Assembly: GCA_945905835.1 (NCBI GenBank)
Contig: CAMDQJ010000042.1
Location: 1-34,322 of the forward strand
Reading direction: 5' to 3'
DNA length: 34,322 bases
Source of the DNA: Asaia bogorensis
GTDB taxonomy: Bacteria; Pseudomonadota; Alphaproteobacteria; Reyranellales; Reyranellaceae
In this document: piece after piece, positions 1 to 10,800 of the stretch
Layout: the number at the start of each line of letters is the position of its first letter
Position numbering within the stretch: the stretch's first letter is position 1
The notes under the pieces: model-generated
What the model saw: the letters and a program-made list of their open reading frames with translations, nothing else
Told to the model about the DNA's origin: nothing
Databases searched by the model: none
Position numbers and translations under genes: made by a program

Positions 1-599
1 CCGACATGAGCAAGCCCGCCGAGATCGCCGACCTCATCGCCCAGACCAAGGCGCGGCTGGGTAGCCTCGACATCCTGGTCAACAACGCCGGCATCCAGCA
101 TGTGGCGGCGGTCGAGAATTTTCCGCCGGAGAAGTGGGACGCCATCATCGCCATCAACCTTAGCTCCTCGTTTCACACCATCAGCGCCGCCCTGCCGCTG
201 ATGAAGGCCAAGGGCTGGGGTCGCATCATCAACGTCGCCAGCACGCACGGCCTCGTCGCCTCGGCCCAGAAGGTGGCTTATGTCGCGGCCAAGCACGGTA
301 TCGTCGGCCTGACCAAGGTGATCGGCATGGAATGCGCCGACACGGGCGTCACCTGCAATGCGATCTGCCCCGGCTGGGTGCTGACACCGCTGGTCCAGAT
401 CCAGATCGACGCCCGCGCCAAGGCACAGAACATCTCGCCCGAGCAGGCGGCTAAAAACCTGCTGGCCGAGAAGCAGCCGCAGCTTCAGTTCACCAAGCCC
501 GAGCAGATCGCCGGTCTGGCGGTATTCCTCGCCTCGGACACCGCGTCCAACATGCAGGGTACGCAGCTCGTCTCCGACGGCGGCTGGACCGCCCAGTAA
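1..599 (+). CDS. bdhA: D-3-hydroxybutyrate dehydrogenase, 5'-truncated by the window edge
   Basis: NAD-dependent oxidation of D-3-hydroxybutyrate to acetoacetate, a step in polyhydroxybutyrate and ketone-body use in the cytoplasm. This is a classical SDR. The N-terminal cofactor motif lies outside the window, and the frame is open to base 1. Visible are NNAG (about residues 26-29, counting from the ATG at 6), the catalytic Ser in NVASTHG and the Tyr92-x3-Lys96 pair (YVAAK), with Ser and Tyr the usual 13 residues apart. The C-terminal half (ICPGWVLTPLV, then an EKQPQLQF segment and a VSDGGWTAQ end) is the pattern I associate with BdhA rather than a generic SDR. The ATG at 6 is probably internal, since about 60 residues are missing compared with the usual 260. 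The MetY-like gene follows 20 bases later on the same strand. Confidence 0.85.
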   Translation, partial: DMSKPAEIADLIAQTKARLGSLDILVNNAGIQHVAAVENFPPEKWDAIIAINLSSSFHTISAALPLMKAKGWGRIINVASTHGLVASAQKVAYVAAKHGIVGLTKVIGMECADTGVTCNAICPGWVLTPLVQIQIDARAKAQNISPEQAAKNLLAEKQPQLQFTKPEQIAGLAVFLASDTASNMQGTQLVSDGGWTAQ

Positions 600-619
600 A
601 CAGCCGAGCAGGGGGTCGC

Positions 620-1915
620 ATGGCCGAAGCCAAGTTTCTGAAGCCCGACACGCTGGCATTACACGCTGGCCAGCATCCCGACCCGGTGACCGGAGCGCGG
701 GCTGTACCGATCTACCAAACGACCTCGTTCGTCTTCCGCGACGTCGACCATGCCGCGAGCTTGTTCAACCTCGAGGTCGGCGGCCACATCTACAGCCGCA
801 TCTCCAATCCCACGGTCGCGGTGTTCGAAGAGCGCGTGGCGGCGCTGGAGGAGGGCTCCGGCGCGCTGGCCACGTCTAGCGGCCAAGCGGCGCTGCACAT
901 CGCCATCGCGACGCTGATGGATGCGGGCAGCCATATCGTCGCCTCGACCTCGCTCTATGGCGGCACGCGCAACATGCTGGCTCTGACGATGCCGCGCTTC
1001 GGCATTTCGACCACCTTCGTCAATCCGCGCGACCATGACGGGTTTCGCAAGGCCATCCAGCCGAACACGCGGCTAGTGATCGGCGAGACCGTCGGCAATC
1101 CCGGCGGCGAGGTTCTGGACATTCCGGCCATCGCCGAAATAGTCCATGCGGCGAAGATCCCGCTGATGATCGACAATACTTTCGCCTCACCGGTACTGTG
1201 CCGGCCGTTGACCCTGGGCGCCGATATCGTCTTCCAGTCGGCCACCAAGTTCATCGGTGGCCATGGTGTGGCGATCGGTGGCGTGATCGTCGAATCGGGC
1301 CGCTTCGATTGGGAGGCCTCGGGCAAGTTCCCGACCCTGACCGAACCCTATGCCGGCTATCACGGCATCGACTTCGCCGAGGAATTCGGCCCACACGCCT
1401 TCGTCATGCGCGCCCGCACCGAGGGCGTGCGCGATTTCGGTTGCTGCATGGCGCCGCAGACGGCGTTCTATCTGCTCCAAGGCCTGGAGACGCTGCCGTT
1501 GCGCGTCGCCCGCCACGGCGAGAATGCCCGCAAGGTCATCGACTTCCTGAAGAAGAACCCCGCTGTCGAACGGATTGCTTCGCCGGAATTGCCCGAGCAC
1601 CCCGACCACGAGTTGGCCAAGCGACTGCTGCCCAAGGGCACCGGCTCGATCTTCAGCTTCGACATCAAGGGTGGACGCGAGGCTGGCCGCCGCTTCATCG
1701 AACGGCTGAAGCTGTTCTCGCATCTCGCCAATGTCGGCGACGCCAAGTCGCTGGTCATCCATCCCGCCTCGACGACCCATGCCCAGCTCGATGCCGCGGG
1801 TCTTGCCTCGGCGGGCATCGGCGAAGGCATGATCCGCCTGTCCGTCGGCCTGGAGGATCCCGAGGATATTCTCGACGACCTCGGCCAGGCGCTGCGCGCC
1901 GCGCACAAGGCCTAG
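620..1915 (+). CDS. O-acetylhomoserine (thiol)-lyase / MetY-type PLP enzyme
   Basis: Cys/Met-metabolism PLP-dependent enzyme (cystathionine gamma-synthase superfamily), probably O-acetylhomoserine sulfhydrylase, which makes homocysteine from O-acetylhomoserine and sulfide. The 431-residue length fits the MetY group better than the shorter (about 390) MetB/MetC group. The N-terminus T-LALHAGQ-PDP and the YSRI-NPT segment bind substrate and cofactor phosphate. SATKFIGGHG carries the Schiff-base lysine (Lys210), and the late LVIHPASTTH motif is family-typical. The start is the ATG after a G-rich stretch (GGGGG about 8 bases upstream). It ends 3 bases before the next gene, so it is probably co-transcribed. 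A related homocysteine- or methionine-forming lyase is possible, since substrate choice cannot be read from the sequence. Confidence 0.87.
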   Translation: MAEAKFLKPDTLALHAGQHPDPVTGARAVPIYQTTSFVFRDVDHAASLFNLEVGGHIYSRISNPTVAVFEERVAALEEGSGALATSSGQAALHIAIATLMDAGSHIVASTSLYGGTRNMLALTMPRFGISTTFVNPRDHDGFRKAIQPNTRLVIGETVGNPGGEVLDIPAIAEIVHAAKIPLMIDNTFASPVLCRPLTLGADIVFQSATKFIGGHGVAIGGVIVESGRFDWEASGKFPTLTEPYAGYHGIDFAEEFGPHAFVMRARTEGVRDFGCCMAPQTAFYLLQGLETLPLRVARHGENARKVIDFLKKNPAVERIASPELPEHPDHELAKRLLPKGTGSIFSFDIKGGREAGRRFIERLKLFSHLANVGDAKSLVIHPASTTHAQLDAAGLASAGIGEGMIRLSVGLEDPEDILDDLGQALRAAHKA

Positions 1916-1918
1916 GCG

Positions 1919-2707
1919 ATGGAGATCGTCGTCGATGGCCTGAAGGCCTTTGCCACTTCGGGTGGCGCATCGCTCGACCCGGCCAAGCCCACTGTCGTCT
2001 TCCTCCATGGCGCCGGCTTCGATCGCACGGCGTGGCGCTTGCAGACGCGCTGGTTCGCCCATCATGGCCGCTCCGTGCTGGCCATCGATTTTCCGGCCCA
2101 TGGCTGGTCGGCGGGCAAGCCGCTCGATTCCATCTCGACGATGGCGGACTGGACGGCGCGGCTGATCGCGGCCGCCGGATTGCAGAACGCGGCGCTGGTC
2201 GGGCACTCGATGGGCGCGCTGGTGGCGCTCGATACGGCGGCCCGCCACCCCGACAAGGTCCGGGCGCTCGGCCTCTGCGGCATCGCCACCGAGATGCCGG
2301 TGCATCCGGAGATGCTCGAATCGGCCAAGGCCAACACGCTGAAAGTCCAGGAGCTGATGACTTTTTGGGGCATGGGCAATGCGCTGCACAAGGGCGGCAT
2401 GGTCTCGCCGGGACTGTGGCTGCGCCGCGAATCGCTGGCGGTTCTGGCGGGCAACAAGCCCGACGTGATCCATGCCGATCTCGTGGCCTGCAACGCCTAC
2501 AAGGACGCGCTGGAGCGCGCCAGGCAGGTCAAGTGCCCGACGGTGCTGGTGCTGGGTGACGGCGACCTGATGACACCCGCACCCAAGGCCAAGGCACTGG
2601 CTGCCGCCATTGCCGGCGCGAAGACCGTCGTCATTGCGAACTGCGGGCACTTCATGATGGTCGAGCGGCCGGACGAGACGTTGGAGGCTTTGAAAGCCCA
2701 TGTCTGA
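1919..2707 (+). CDS. alpha/beta hydrolase
   Basis: Cytoplasmic alpha/beta-hydrolase fold enzyme of 262 residues with no signal peptide. The oxyanion-side motif FLHGAGFDRTAW lies near residue 30. The nucleophile elbow GHSMG (Ser97), an acid in LGDGDLMTP and the histidine in NCGHFMMVERPDE form a complete triad. The overall pattern resembles esterases and C-C hydrolases of the MhpC/BphD type, but the substrate is unknown. The start lies 3 bases after the MetY stop, and the end overlaps the next SDR gene by 8 bases, which implies translational coupling. The context (3-hydroxybutyrate dehydrogenase, two SDRs) suggests small carboxylic-acid metabolism, which is inference only. Confidence 0.85.
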   Translation: MEIVVDGLKAFATSGGASLDPAKPTVVFLHGAGFDRTAWRLQTRWFAHHGRSVLAIDFPAHGWSAGKPLDSISTMADWTARLIAAAGLQNAALVGHSMGALVALDTAARHPDKVRALGLCGIATEMPVHPEMLESAKANTLKVQELMTFWGMGNALHKGGMVSPGLWLRRESLAVLAGNKPDVIHADLVACNAYKDALERARQVKCPTVLVLGDGDLMTPAPKAKALAAAIAGAKTVVIANCGHFMMVERPDETLEALKAHV

Positions 2708-3437
2708 ACGCGTCGCCCTGATCACCGGCTCAACCTCGGGTATCGGTGCCGCCACCGCGCGGCGATTGGCGGGTGACGGCTACAAAGTGGCGCTACATTC
2801 GCGCCACTCGGCCGATATCGGCAAGCAGATGGCGAGCGAGTTGGCCGGCGCCAGCTATCATCAAGCCGACCTCGCCGACGAAACCGCGCTGCACGGATTG
2901 GTGGCCTCGGTGGTGAAGCATCACGGCCGTCTCGACGTGCTGGTCAACAATGCCGGCGAATCTATGCGCATCCCGCACGCCGACCTCAAGGCGGCGACAC
3001 CGGCGGTGTGGCGGCGCATGCTCGACGTCAACCTGATCGCGCCGTTCGTCCTGGTGACCGAAGCCGAAGCGGCCCTGCGAAAATCGGCTGAGAGCGGCCG
3101 GCCGGCCTGCATCGTGAATATTGGCACCCATGCCGGCATGCGGCCCAAGGGAGCGTCGATTCCCTACGCCACGGCGAAGGCAGGCTTGCATCATGCCACG
3201 CGCCTGCTGGCTGTCGCACTGGGCCCCGCGATCCGTGTCAATTGCGTTGCGCCTGGTCTGGTCGAGACCCCGATGACCGCGAACTGGCCCGAGGCCACCG
3301 AGCTCTGGAACACCAGGTCGCCGATGCGCCGTGCCGCCAGGCCCGAGGACATTGCCGATCTGGTGGCAGCACTCTGCGCCAACGACTACGTTACCGGAGA
3401 GATCGTGATCGCTGACGGTGGGTTGAACCTCACCTGA
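2700..3437 (+). CDS. SDR family oxidoreductase
   Basis: Short-chain dehydrogenase/reductase of 245 residues, the normal classical-SDR length. The N-terminal NAD(P) motif is TGSTSGIG, followed by NNAG, the Tyr-x3-Lys pair in PYATAK and the late PGLVETPM segment. The position of the catalytic serine, 13 residues before the Tyr, reads Thr (NIGTHAG), which is less usual but chemically conservative. An Arg-His-Ser stretch after the second beta strand (LHSRHS) suggests NADP preference. The ATG lies inside the end of the hydrolase gene (8-base overlap). The substrate is unknown. This SDR is distinct from the 3-hydroxybutyrate dehydrogenase at the head of the run. Confidence 0.86.
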   Translation: MSERVALITGSTSGIGAATARRLAGDGYKVALHSRHSADIGKQMASELAGASYHQADLADETALHGLVASVVKHHGRLDVLVNNAGESMRIPHADLKAATPAVWRRMLDVNLIAPFVLVTEAEAALRKSAESGRPACIVNIGTHAGMRPKGASIPYATAKAGLHHATRLLAVALGPAIRVNCVAPGLVETPMTANWPEATELWNTRSPMRRAARPEDIADLVAALCANDYVTGEIVIADGGLNLT

Positions 3438-3454
3438 CAAAAACGGAGGAATGC

Positions 3455-4282
3455 ATGAACGTCCAGACCCTGCCGCCAGGCTACAAGACCGCGCCGTGGA
3501 CGCCGCCCGAAAAGATCGACGGCAAGATGATGGCCGATGCCGCTGGCAAGCTGATCGAGCTTTTGCGCATCCGCACCCAGCCGATCGGCATGAAGCTGTT
3601 CGAGGATCCGGCGGAGATGGACAAGATCCAGGGCGTGCGCAAGCCGACCGACGGCATGAAGTTCACGATGTGCCAGATGGTGACGCAGTCACGATGGTAC
3701 GGCTTTACGCTGGGCATCACGGTCGACAACACGCGCGGCGGCAATTGCGGCGGCGTGGTTGGCTTGAATCATCCGGGTGAGGGGTTCCTGTCCGGCGACC
3801 ACATGAACGGCGTGTGGTTCGGCAACAAGGAGGCCTCGGCCGCCCATCAGGCGCAGATGCCGCGCGTGCCGGACGGCAAATACAACGGCCTTGTCGTTTC
3901 GCCGCTACGCTCGGCGCGGCTCGATCCGCCGGATATTTGCCTGTTCTACGGTTCGCCCGGGCAGATGATCTATTTCATCAACGGCCTGCAGTATCACCGC
4001 TACCGCCGTTACGACTTCACGGTGACCGGTGAGAGCGCCTGCGCCGATTCCTGGGGCAGGGCCTTGGCCACGCGGCAAACCTCGCTGTCGCTGCCCTGCT
4101 ACGCCGAGCGCCGCTATGGCGGTGTCGCCGACGACGAACTCCTGATGGCCTGCCCGCCCGACGAGTTCCTGCGCGCCATCGAGGGTATGGGCCATCTCGG
4201 CAAGAACGGCCTGCGCTATCCGTTCCCGCCCTATGGCGCGGCTATGGATCCGGCTTTCGGCATGGCCAAGAGCTACGGCTGA
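3455..4282 (+). CDS. DUF169 domain protein
   Basis: A 275-residue protein of the DUF169 type, recognised from the N-terminal segment LLRIRTQPIGMKLFED and the following TMCQM / NCGGVVGL region with conserved cysteines. The middle part (LDPPDICLFYGSPGQMIYFINGLQY) and ESACADSWGRAL are also family-like. The biochemical role of the family is not established to my knowledge; the conserved cysteines could bind metal or a cofactor. No signal peptide or membrane helix is visible. The start is the ATG at 3455, supported by a strong GGAGG at 3445-3449 with 5-base spacing; a second ATG 4 bases upstream is in another frame. It is the best-translated looking start in this gene run. Confidence 0.8.
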   Translation: MNVQTLPPGYKTAPWTPPEKIDGKMMADAAGKLIELLRIRTQPIGMKLFEDPAEMDKIQGVRKPTDGMKFTMCQMVTQSRWYGFTLGITVDNTRGGNCGGVVGLNHPGEGFLSGDHMNGVWFGNKEASAAHQAQMPRVPDGKYNGLVVSPLRSARLDPPDICLFYGSPGQMIYFINGLQYHRYRRYDFTVTGESACADSWGRALATRQTSLSLPCYAERRYGGVADDELLMACPPDEFLRAIEGMGHLGKNGLRYPFPPYGAAMDPAFGMAKSYG

Positions 4283-4765
4283 GTGCTGTTCGTCGTCGCC
4301 TGGCCCGCTCTGGCGGAAGCCGACGAGCAGGCGCTGCGGCGACTTCGTGCCCAGTATCATCCGCGTGAGGCGGGCCTGATCGGCCCGCACTTCACGCTGG
4401 TGTTCGGCGCGGCGGCCGAACGTGAGAACGATCTGCGCTCGACTCTCGGCGCCCTGAGCCGACGTCCGTTCTGGTTCATGATCGAGCGCATCGTGCGGTT
4501 CGATCTCTATCTCTATGCCGAGCCGTCGGACGGTGCCGCCGAATTGACCGAATTGCACGACACGCTCAACCCCGTGCCCGGTCCAGAATTCTTCCAGCCA
4601 CACATCACGCTTGGTCTTTTCGCGCGCGCCGCCGAGGCCGAGCAGGTGGCCCGCATCGTCGAGCGCCAGCACCTGCCGATGCGCGGCCGCGTCGAGCAAC
4701 TCGCCCTGGTGAGGCGGGAAGGCGACAGGCTGGAGACACTTTCCACATGCGGTCTCAACGGCTGA
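4283..4765 (+). CDS. 2'-5' RNA ligase-like 2H phosphoesterase
   Basis: A 160-residue protein with the two short HxTL motifs of the 2H phosphoesterase superfamily: HFTLVFG (His36, Thr38) and HITLGLF (His107, Thr109). Each is expected to give one catalytic histidine in a bilobal fold. Members act on cyclic phosphates of RNA or nucleotides; the exact substrate here is unknown. The start is a GTG immediately after the DUF169 stop codon, so translation is probably by re-initiation, as no clear Shine-Dalgarno is visible. It ends 3 bases before the next gene. Confidence 0.75.
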   Translation: MLFVVAWPALAEADEQALRRLRAQYHPREAGLIGPHFTLVFGAAAERENDLRSTLGALSRRPFWFMIERIVRFDLYLYAEPSDGAAELTELHDTLNPVPGPEFFQPHITLGLFARAAEAEQVARIVERQHLPMRGRVEQLALVRREGDRLETLSTCGLNG

Positions 4766-4768
4766 ACC

Positions 4769-5866
4769 ATGCGGCGCGTGGCCCTGGTTCTGGTCGCCGT
4801 GCTGGCTGCGCTCTTCGTTTTCGGCCGGCCGGTCGCGTGGACCGAGGCGGCACTCGTCGTCTTCGACGTCGCAAGCGGCGGGTCTTCGCCCTGGCAATCG
4901 CTGACGGCGGCTCCTGCCGAGAGCAAGGCGTCATGGCCGGGCGGCGAGGGCGATCTCTACGCCTCTCCAGGTCGGCCGCGGGGGGCGTTGGTGCTGGTGC
5001 CAGGTGCGGCGGCGCTCGGCCGCGACGAGCCGCGACTGCAGGCGCTGGCACGCACCCTGGCGCGCACCGGCTTCACCGTGCTGGTTCCGGAGCTGCCCGA
5101 GGTGCGGCGCTTCGCGCTCTCCCGGCTCGACGCCGAGCGCGTGGCCAACGCCTTGCGCCATCTGCGGCGGACCTATCCCGCCGCGCCGCTCGGCGTCATG
5201 GCGGTTTCCTATGCGCTGGCGCCGGCATTGATCGCAGCGACCACGGACGACTTGGCGCCCAGCATCGCCTTCGCCGTCGGCATCGGCGGCTACCGCGACG
5301 CCGAAGCGGCGATCCGCTTCATCACGACGGGCGTGTTCCGTGTGCAGGGCGACCCGCGCGAGCATCGCATAGATCCCAACCTCTATGGCCGCTGGGCCTT
5401 CGTGCTGGCCAATGTCGGACGGCTGCAGAGCAGGGACGACGCGGCCTTTCTCTACGAAATCGCCGGGCGGCGCCAACGCGAGCCCGATGCCGACATATCC
5501 AACCTGGCGCGGCTGCTCGGGCCGGACGGGCGGGCGGTGCTGGCGCTTGTCGACAATCGCGATCCGGACAAGGTCACGCAGCTCATCGAGGCCTTGCCGC
5601 AGTCGATCCGCCGCGAAATCGACGGTTTGAACCTGGCACTCTACGATCTCGGCAAGCTGCGTGGGCACCTGATCCTAGTTCATGGCCGCGACGACCGCAT
5701 GGTGCCCTATAGCGAGAGCGAGGCGCTGGCCGCGGCCGTTCCCGGCGCGCGCGTGTCGCTCTTCCTCATCGACGATATCGGCCACGTCGAATTCAACGCC
5801 GTGAGCGTGGCCAACGCCTGGAAGATGTGGCGGGCCGTCCTCGCCGTGCTCGACGAACGGCGCTAG
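4769..5866 (+). CDS. membrane-anchored alpha/beta hydrolase-like protein
   Basis: A 365-residue protein with an N-terminal hydrophobic segment (about residues 4-20) that would anchor or export it, then an alpha/beta-hydrolase-like domain. LVLVPGAAALGRDEPRL gives the oxyanion-side loop. The nucleophile position reads AVSYA (Ser147), without the two glycines of the usual GxSxG. LVHGRDDRMVPYSES and DDIGHVEFN supply plausible Asp and His. The triad may therefore be intact with an unusual elbow, or the protein may be a non-enzymatic relative. It is the last gene of the plus-strand run; 10 bases separate its stop from the convergent sppA stop, with no terminator hairpin visible between them. Confidence 0.7.
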   Translation: MRRVALVLVAVLAALFVFGRPVAWTEAALVVFDVASGGSSPWQSLTAAPAESKASWPGGEGDLYASPGRPRGALVLVPGAAALGRDEPRLQALARTLARTGFTVLVPELPEVRRFALSRLDAERVANALRHLRRTYPAAPLGVMAVSYALAPALIAATTDDLAPSIAFAVGIGGYRDAEAAIRFITTGVFRVQGDPREHRIDPNLYGRWAFVLANVGRLQSRDDAAFLYEIAGRRQREPDADISNLARLLGPDGRAVLALVDNRDPDKVTQLIEALPQSIRREIDGLNLALYDLGKLRGHLILVHGRDDRMVPYSESEALAAAVPGARVSLFLIDDIGHVEFNAVSVANAWKMWRAVLAVLDERR

Positions 5867-5876
5867 CGCCATACGA

Positions 5877-7640
<1,764 letters not shown>

Positions 7641-7654
7641 GGCGAAACCTCCGA

Positions 7655-8191
7655 TCAGGACTTCACGAGATTGGGCCGAAAACTCCGGACGGCATCAAGC
7701 AACGCAGCGGCGCGGGTGTCGAGGCCATTGTCGCGCACGGCGATGGCCGCGGGCACGCCGCGGATCGGCCGCATCGCATCGTCGAGATTCCACATCGACA
7801 GCCGCAGATCGGATGTCACGAAGGTTTCCGGCTCGATGCCGATGTGCAATTGCGGGCGTACGGCGAGGCGGTGCAACTTGACCCAGCGGATCTCATCCCA
7901 GGTGAAGCGGCGGTTGCGGCCGAAGCCCAGCAGGATGCCGTCGCGGTCGATCGTGACCTGCGGCGCGCGGTCGAGGAAGCGGCGGATGCCGACGAAGGCA
8001 TAGAACGCCATGGCGACGCCGAGCACGAGGAACAGCACGAAGCGGGTGTCGGTAAACGTCGGTGCGGGAACGTTCTCGGGTTGGCGCGCCATGTACAGGA
8101 TCGCGGCGATCACCATCGCCACCGCGACCAGCGTCATGCTGAGATTGTGAAACCTGCTGTAGCGCGCCTCGACGGGCGGACGGGCAGCCAT
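7655..8191 (-). CDS. small membrane protein, STM3941/bacterial-PH-like
   Basis: A 178-residue protein with two hydrophobic segments near the N-terminus (about residues 17-34 and 50-67), followed by a soluble domain beginning PQVTIDRDGILLGF and containing TWDEIRWVKLHR. This architecture (two helices, then a beta-rich domain whose first strands carry a 'Dxx GI ... W-x-E-I' pattern) resembles the STM3941 / bacterial PH-domain proteins. No enzymatic motif is visible and the function is unknown. It starts 9 bases after aroC and ends 14 bases before sppA, so it is almost certainly part of the same transcript. Confidence 0.65.
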   Translation of the reverse strand: MAARPPVEARYSRFHNLSMTLVAVAMVIAAILYMARQPENVPAPTFTDTRFVLFLVLGVAMAFYAFVGIRRFLDRAPQVTIDRDGILLGFGRNRRFTWDEIRWVKLHRLAVRPQLHIGIEPETFVTSDLRLSMWNLDDAMRPIRGVPAAIAVRDNGLDTRAAALLDAVRSFRPNLVKS

Positions 8192-8200
8192 CAGGCCGCG

Positions 8201-9271
8201 TCAGCCACACTGCGCGCGATGGCGCAGCAGATGGTCGGCGAGCACGACGGCCACCATCGCTTCGGCCACCGGCGTGGCGCGCAAGCCGACGCAGGGATCG
8301 TGGCGGCCCTTGGTGCGCAGCTCGACCTCGTTGCCGAAACGGTCGACGCTGCGGACCGGGGAGAGAATGGAGCTGGTGGGCTTCACGACCAGCCGGCAAA
8401 CGATGTCCTGGCCGCTTGAGATGCCGCCCAGAATGCCGCCGGCATGGTTGCTCAAGAACACCGGCTGGCCGTCCTTCATGCGCATCTCGTCGGCATCCTC
8501 GGCGCCGCTCATGGCGGCGACGGCGAAGCCGTCGCCGATCTCGACGCCCTTCACGGCATTGATGCTCATCAGGCCCTTGGCGAGGTCGGCATCGAGCTTG
8601 TCGTAGACCGGATCGCCCAAGCCCACCGGCACGCCCGAGGCCACGACCTCGACGATGGCGCCGCATGAGCTGCCGGCCTTGCGGATGTCGTCGAGATAGC
8701 CTTCCCAGCCTTGCGCCGCCTGGCGGTCGGGGCACCAGAAGGGATTGTCGGCCGTTGCCACCCAGTCCCATTTCGAGCGGTCGATCTTTTGCGTGCCGAG
8801 CTGGACCACGGCGCCGCGGATGCTGACGCCATCGCCCAGGATCTTGCGTGCCACAGCGCCGGCGGCGACACGCACCGCCGTCTCGCGCGCCGACTGGCGG
8901 CCGCCGCCGCGATAGTCGCGCACGCCGTATTTCTTGAAATAGGTGTAGTCGGCATGCGCCGGGCGGAAGCTGTCCTTGATCTCGGAATAGTCGCGGCTGC
9001 GCTGGTCGACATTGTCGATGTGCAGCGCGATTGGCGTGCCGGTGGTGACGCCCTCGAACACGCCCGACAGGATCCTCACCGTGTCGGGTTCCTGGCGTTG
9101 CGTCACGAAGCGCGACTGGCCGGGGCGGCGCTTGTCGAGCCAGGTCTGGATGTCGCTTTCCTGCAGCGCGATGCGCGGCGGCGTGCCGTCGACCACGCAA
9201 CCGATCGCCGGGCCGTGGCTTTCGCCCCAGCTGGTGAACCGGAAGAGGGTGCCGAAACTGCTGCCGGCCAT
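8201..9271 (-). CDS. aroC: chorismate synthase
   Basis: Last step of the shikimate pathway: anti-1,4-elimination of phosphate from 5-enolpyruvylshikimate-3-phosphate to chorismate, requiring reduced FMN. The 356 residues cover the normal full length. The three family signatures are present: the early [14 protein letters not shown], the central [22 protein letters not shown], and the late [16 protein letters not shown]. The start ATG follows GGAGG-rich DNA on the minus strand. The gene sits 18 bases after fabI and is probably co-transcribed with it. Confidence 0.97.
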   Translation of the reverse strand: MAGSSFGTLFRFTSWGESHGPAIGCVVDGTPPRIALQESDIQTWLDKRRPGQSRFVTQRQEPDTVRILSGVFEGVTTGTPIALHIDNVDQRSRDYSEIKDSFRPAHADYTYFKKYGVRDYRGGGRQSARETAVRVAAGAVARKILGDGVSIRGAVVQLGTQKIDRSKWDWVATADNPFWCPDRQAAQGWEGYLDDIRKAGSSCGAIVEVVASGVPVGLGDPVYDKLDADLAKGLMSINAVKGVEIGDGFAVAAMSGAEDADEMRMKDGQPVFLSNHAGGILGGISSGQDIVCRLVVKPTSSILSPVRSVDRFGNEVELRTKGRHDPCVGLRATPVAEAMVAVVLADHLLRHRAQCG

Positions 9272-9289
9272 GGCCGTCAGCCCTCCGCC

Positions 9290-10126
9290 CTAGTCTTCGC
9301 TGAAATTCGCCAAGAGCTCGGAAAGCTGCTTGGCGGATGAGGTCTTCATCATGCCGACGACGTGGTAGCCCGCATCGACATGCATCACTCCGCCGGTCAC
9401 GCCGCTGCCGAGGTCTGACAGCAGGAAGAGTCCGGCATTGCCGACCTCCTCGGTGGTGACGTTGCGCTTGAGCGGCGCGTTGAGTTCGTTCCACTTCATG
9501 ATATAGCTGAAGTCGCCGATGCCCGACGCGGCCAGGGTCTTGATCGGACCGGCCGAGATGGCATTGACGCGGATGCCCTGGTCGCCCAGGTCGGCCGCGA
9601 GGTAGCGCACGCTCGCCTCGAGGGCGGCCTTGGCGACGCCCATGACGTTGTAGTGCGGCATCACCCGTTCGGCGCCGTAGTAGGTGAGGGTGAGCAGGCT
9701 GCCGCCGGCCTTCATCAGCGGTACGGCACGTTGGGCGATGGCGGTGAAGGAGTAGCAGCTCACGTTCAGGGTGAGGTGGAAATTCTCCGGCGTGGTGTCG
9801 AGGTAGCGGCCCTTGAGCTCGTCCTTGTTGGAGAAGGCGATGCAGTGGACGAGGAAATCGAGCCCGCCCCACTTGCTGCTGATTTCGCTGAAGGTGGCGT
9901 CGATGCTCGCCTTGTCGGTGACGTCGCAAGGCAAGACCAGCTTGCTGCCGATCGAATCGGCCAGCGGCCGCACGCGTTTTTCCAGCGCCTCGCCCTGGAA
10001 GGTGAAGGCGAGTTCGGCACCGTGGTCGTGGCAGGCCTTGGCAATACCCCACGCGATCGAGCGGTGGTTGGCCACGCCCATGACCAAGCCTTTTTTGCCG
10101 GCCATCAATTGTGCGGGAGCTGACAT
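9290..10126 (-). CDS. fabI: enoyl-[acyl-carrier-protein] reductase (NADH), FabI type
   Basis: Reduces trans-2-enoyl-ACP in the last step of type II fatty-acid elongation, in the cytoplasm; it is the triclosan-target type. It is a 278-residue divergent SDR with [14 protein letters not shown] as the NADH-binding motif, [19 protein letters not shown] containing the Tyr159-x6-Lys166 active site, and the family-typical [19 protein letters not shown] near the C-terminus. The start at 10126 is the first ATG, but the only purine-rich sequence abuts it. A start at the second ATG (10105), giving an N-terminus beginning MAGKKGLV, is possible and closer to other FabI proteins. It heads a four-gene minus-strand unit and is divergent from pdxH, with about 80 bases between. 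Confidence 0.95.
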   Translation of the reverse strand: MSAPAQLMAGKKGLVMGVANHRSIAWGIAKACHDHGAELAFTFQGEALEKRVRPLADSIGSKLVLPCDVTDKASIDATFSEISSKWGGLDFLVHCIAFSNKDELKGRYLDTTPENFHLTLNVSCYSFTAIAQRAVPLMKAGGSLLTLTYYGAERVMPHYNVMGVAKAALEASVRYLAADLGDQGIRVNAISAGPIKTLAASGIGDFSYIMKWNELNAPLKRNVTTEEVGNAGLFLLSDLGSGVTGGVMHVDAGYHVVGMMKTSSAKQLSELLANFSED

Positions 10127-10206
10127 CCCTTGTTCTTAGCGGTGTGGGGCGTTTGGGACAAGATGCCGGTGGTGGAAGGCTTCGCGGCCCGCTTATATTG
10201 TGGGTC

Positions 10207-10800
10207 ATGATCGAGGAGAAAGCCGACCCCCTGGCGCTTTTTGCCGAATGGTTCGCAGATGCGAAGAAGAGCGAACCCAACGAACCCGAAGCCATGGCAC
10301 TGGCCACGGTCGGGCCCGATGGCACGCCGTCGATGCGCATGGTCCTGCTCAAGGGCTACGACGCCGACGGCTTCGTCTTCTATACGAACTACGAGAGCCG
10401 CAAGGGTGTGCAGGCGCTTGCACATCCCAAGGCGGGCCTGCTGTTCCACTGGAAGTCGCTGCGGCGTCAGGTTCGCCTCGAAGGACTGATCGCGCCGACC
10501 ACGCCTGTCGAGGCCGACGCCTATTTCGCCACCCGTGCCCGCGGCAGCCAGATCGGCGCCTGGGCGTCCGAGCAGTCGCGCCCGCTGGAGAGCCGCTTCG
10601 CGCTGGAGAAGCGCGTCGCCGAGTTCACCGCCAAGCACTTGGTTGGAAATGTATCGAGGCCATCGTACTGGTCGGGCTTTCGCCTGCAGCCGACCTTGAT
10701 CGAGTTCTGGCGTGACGGCGCCTTCCGCTTGCACGATCGCCTGGAATACAGTCGCCCCTCCGCCGAAGCGCCATGGTCGACACGCACACTGTACCCCTGA
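10207..10800 (+). CDS. pdxH: pyridoxamine/pyridoxine 5'-phosphate oxidase
   Basis: FMN-dependent oxidation of PNP or PMP to pyridoxal 5'-phosphate, the final step of vitamin B6 synthesis and salvage. The 197-residue protein shows [20 protein letters not shown] at the N-terminus, the FMN/substrate-binding segment [24 protein letters not shown], the RQVRLEG motif, [13 protein letters not shown], and the conserved end W-x-R-x-x-L-x-P (here WSTRTLYP). The ATG at 10207 begins the homologous region; the frame is open further upstream but those residues do not look like protein. The end overlaps the next gene by 28 bases. Confidence 0.95.
   Translation: MIEEKADPLALFAEWFADAKKSEPNEPEAMALATVGPDGTPSMRMVLLKGYDADGFVFYTNYESRKGVQALAHPKAGLLFHWKSLRRQVRLEGLIAPTTPVEADAYFATRARGSQIGAWASEQSRPLESRFALEKRVAEFTAKHLVGNVSRPSYWSGFRLQPTLIEFWRDGAFRLHDRLEYSRPSAEAPWSTRTLYP

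Noticed and set aside
7893..10352. An 819-codon minus-strand frame across fabI, aroC and the PH-like gene.
   Set aside because: It is a frame shadow of three recognised genes on the same strand, with Arg/Pro/Gly-biased composition and no motifs.
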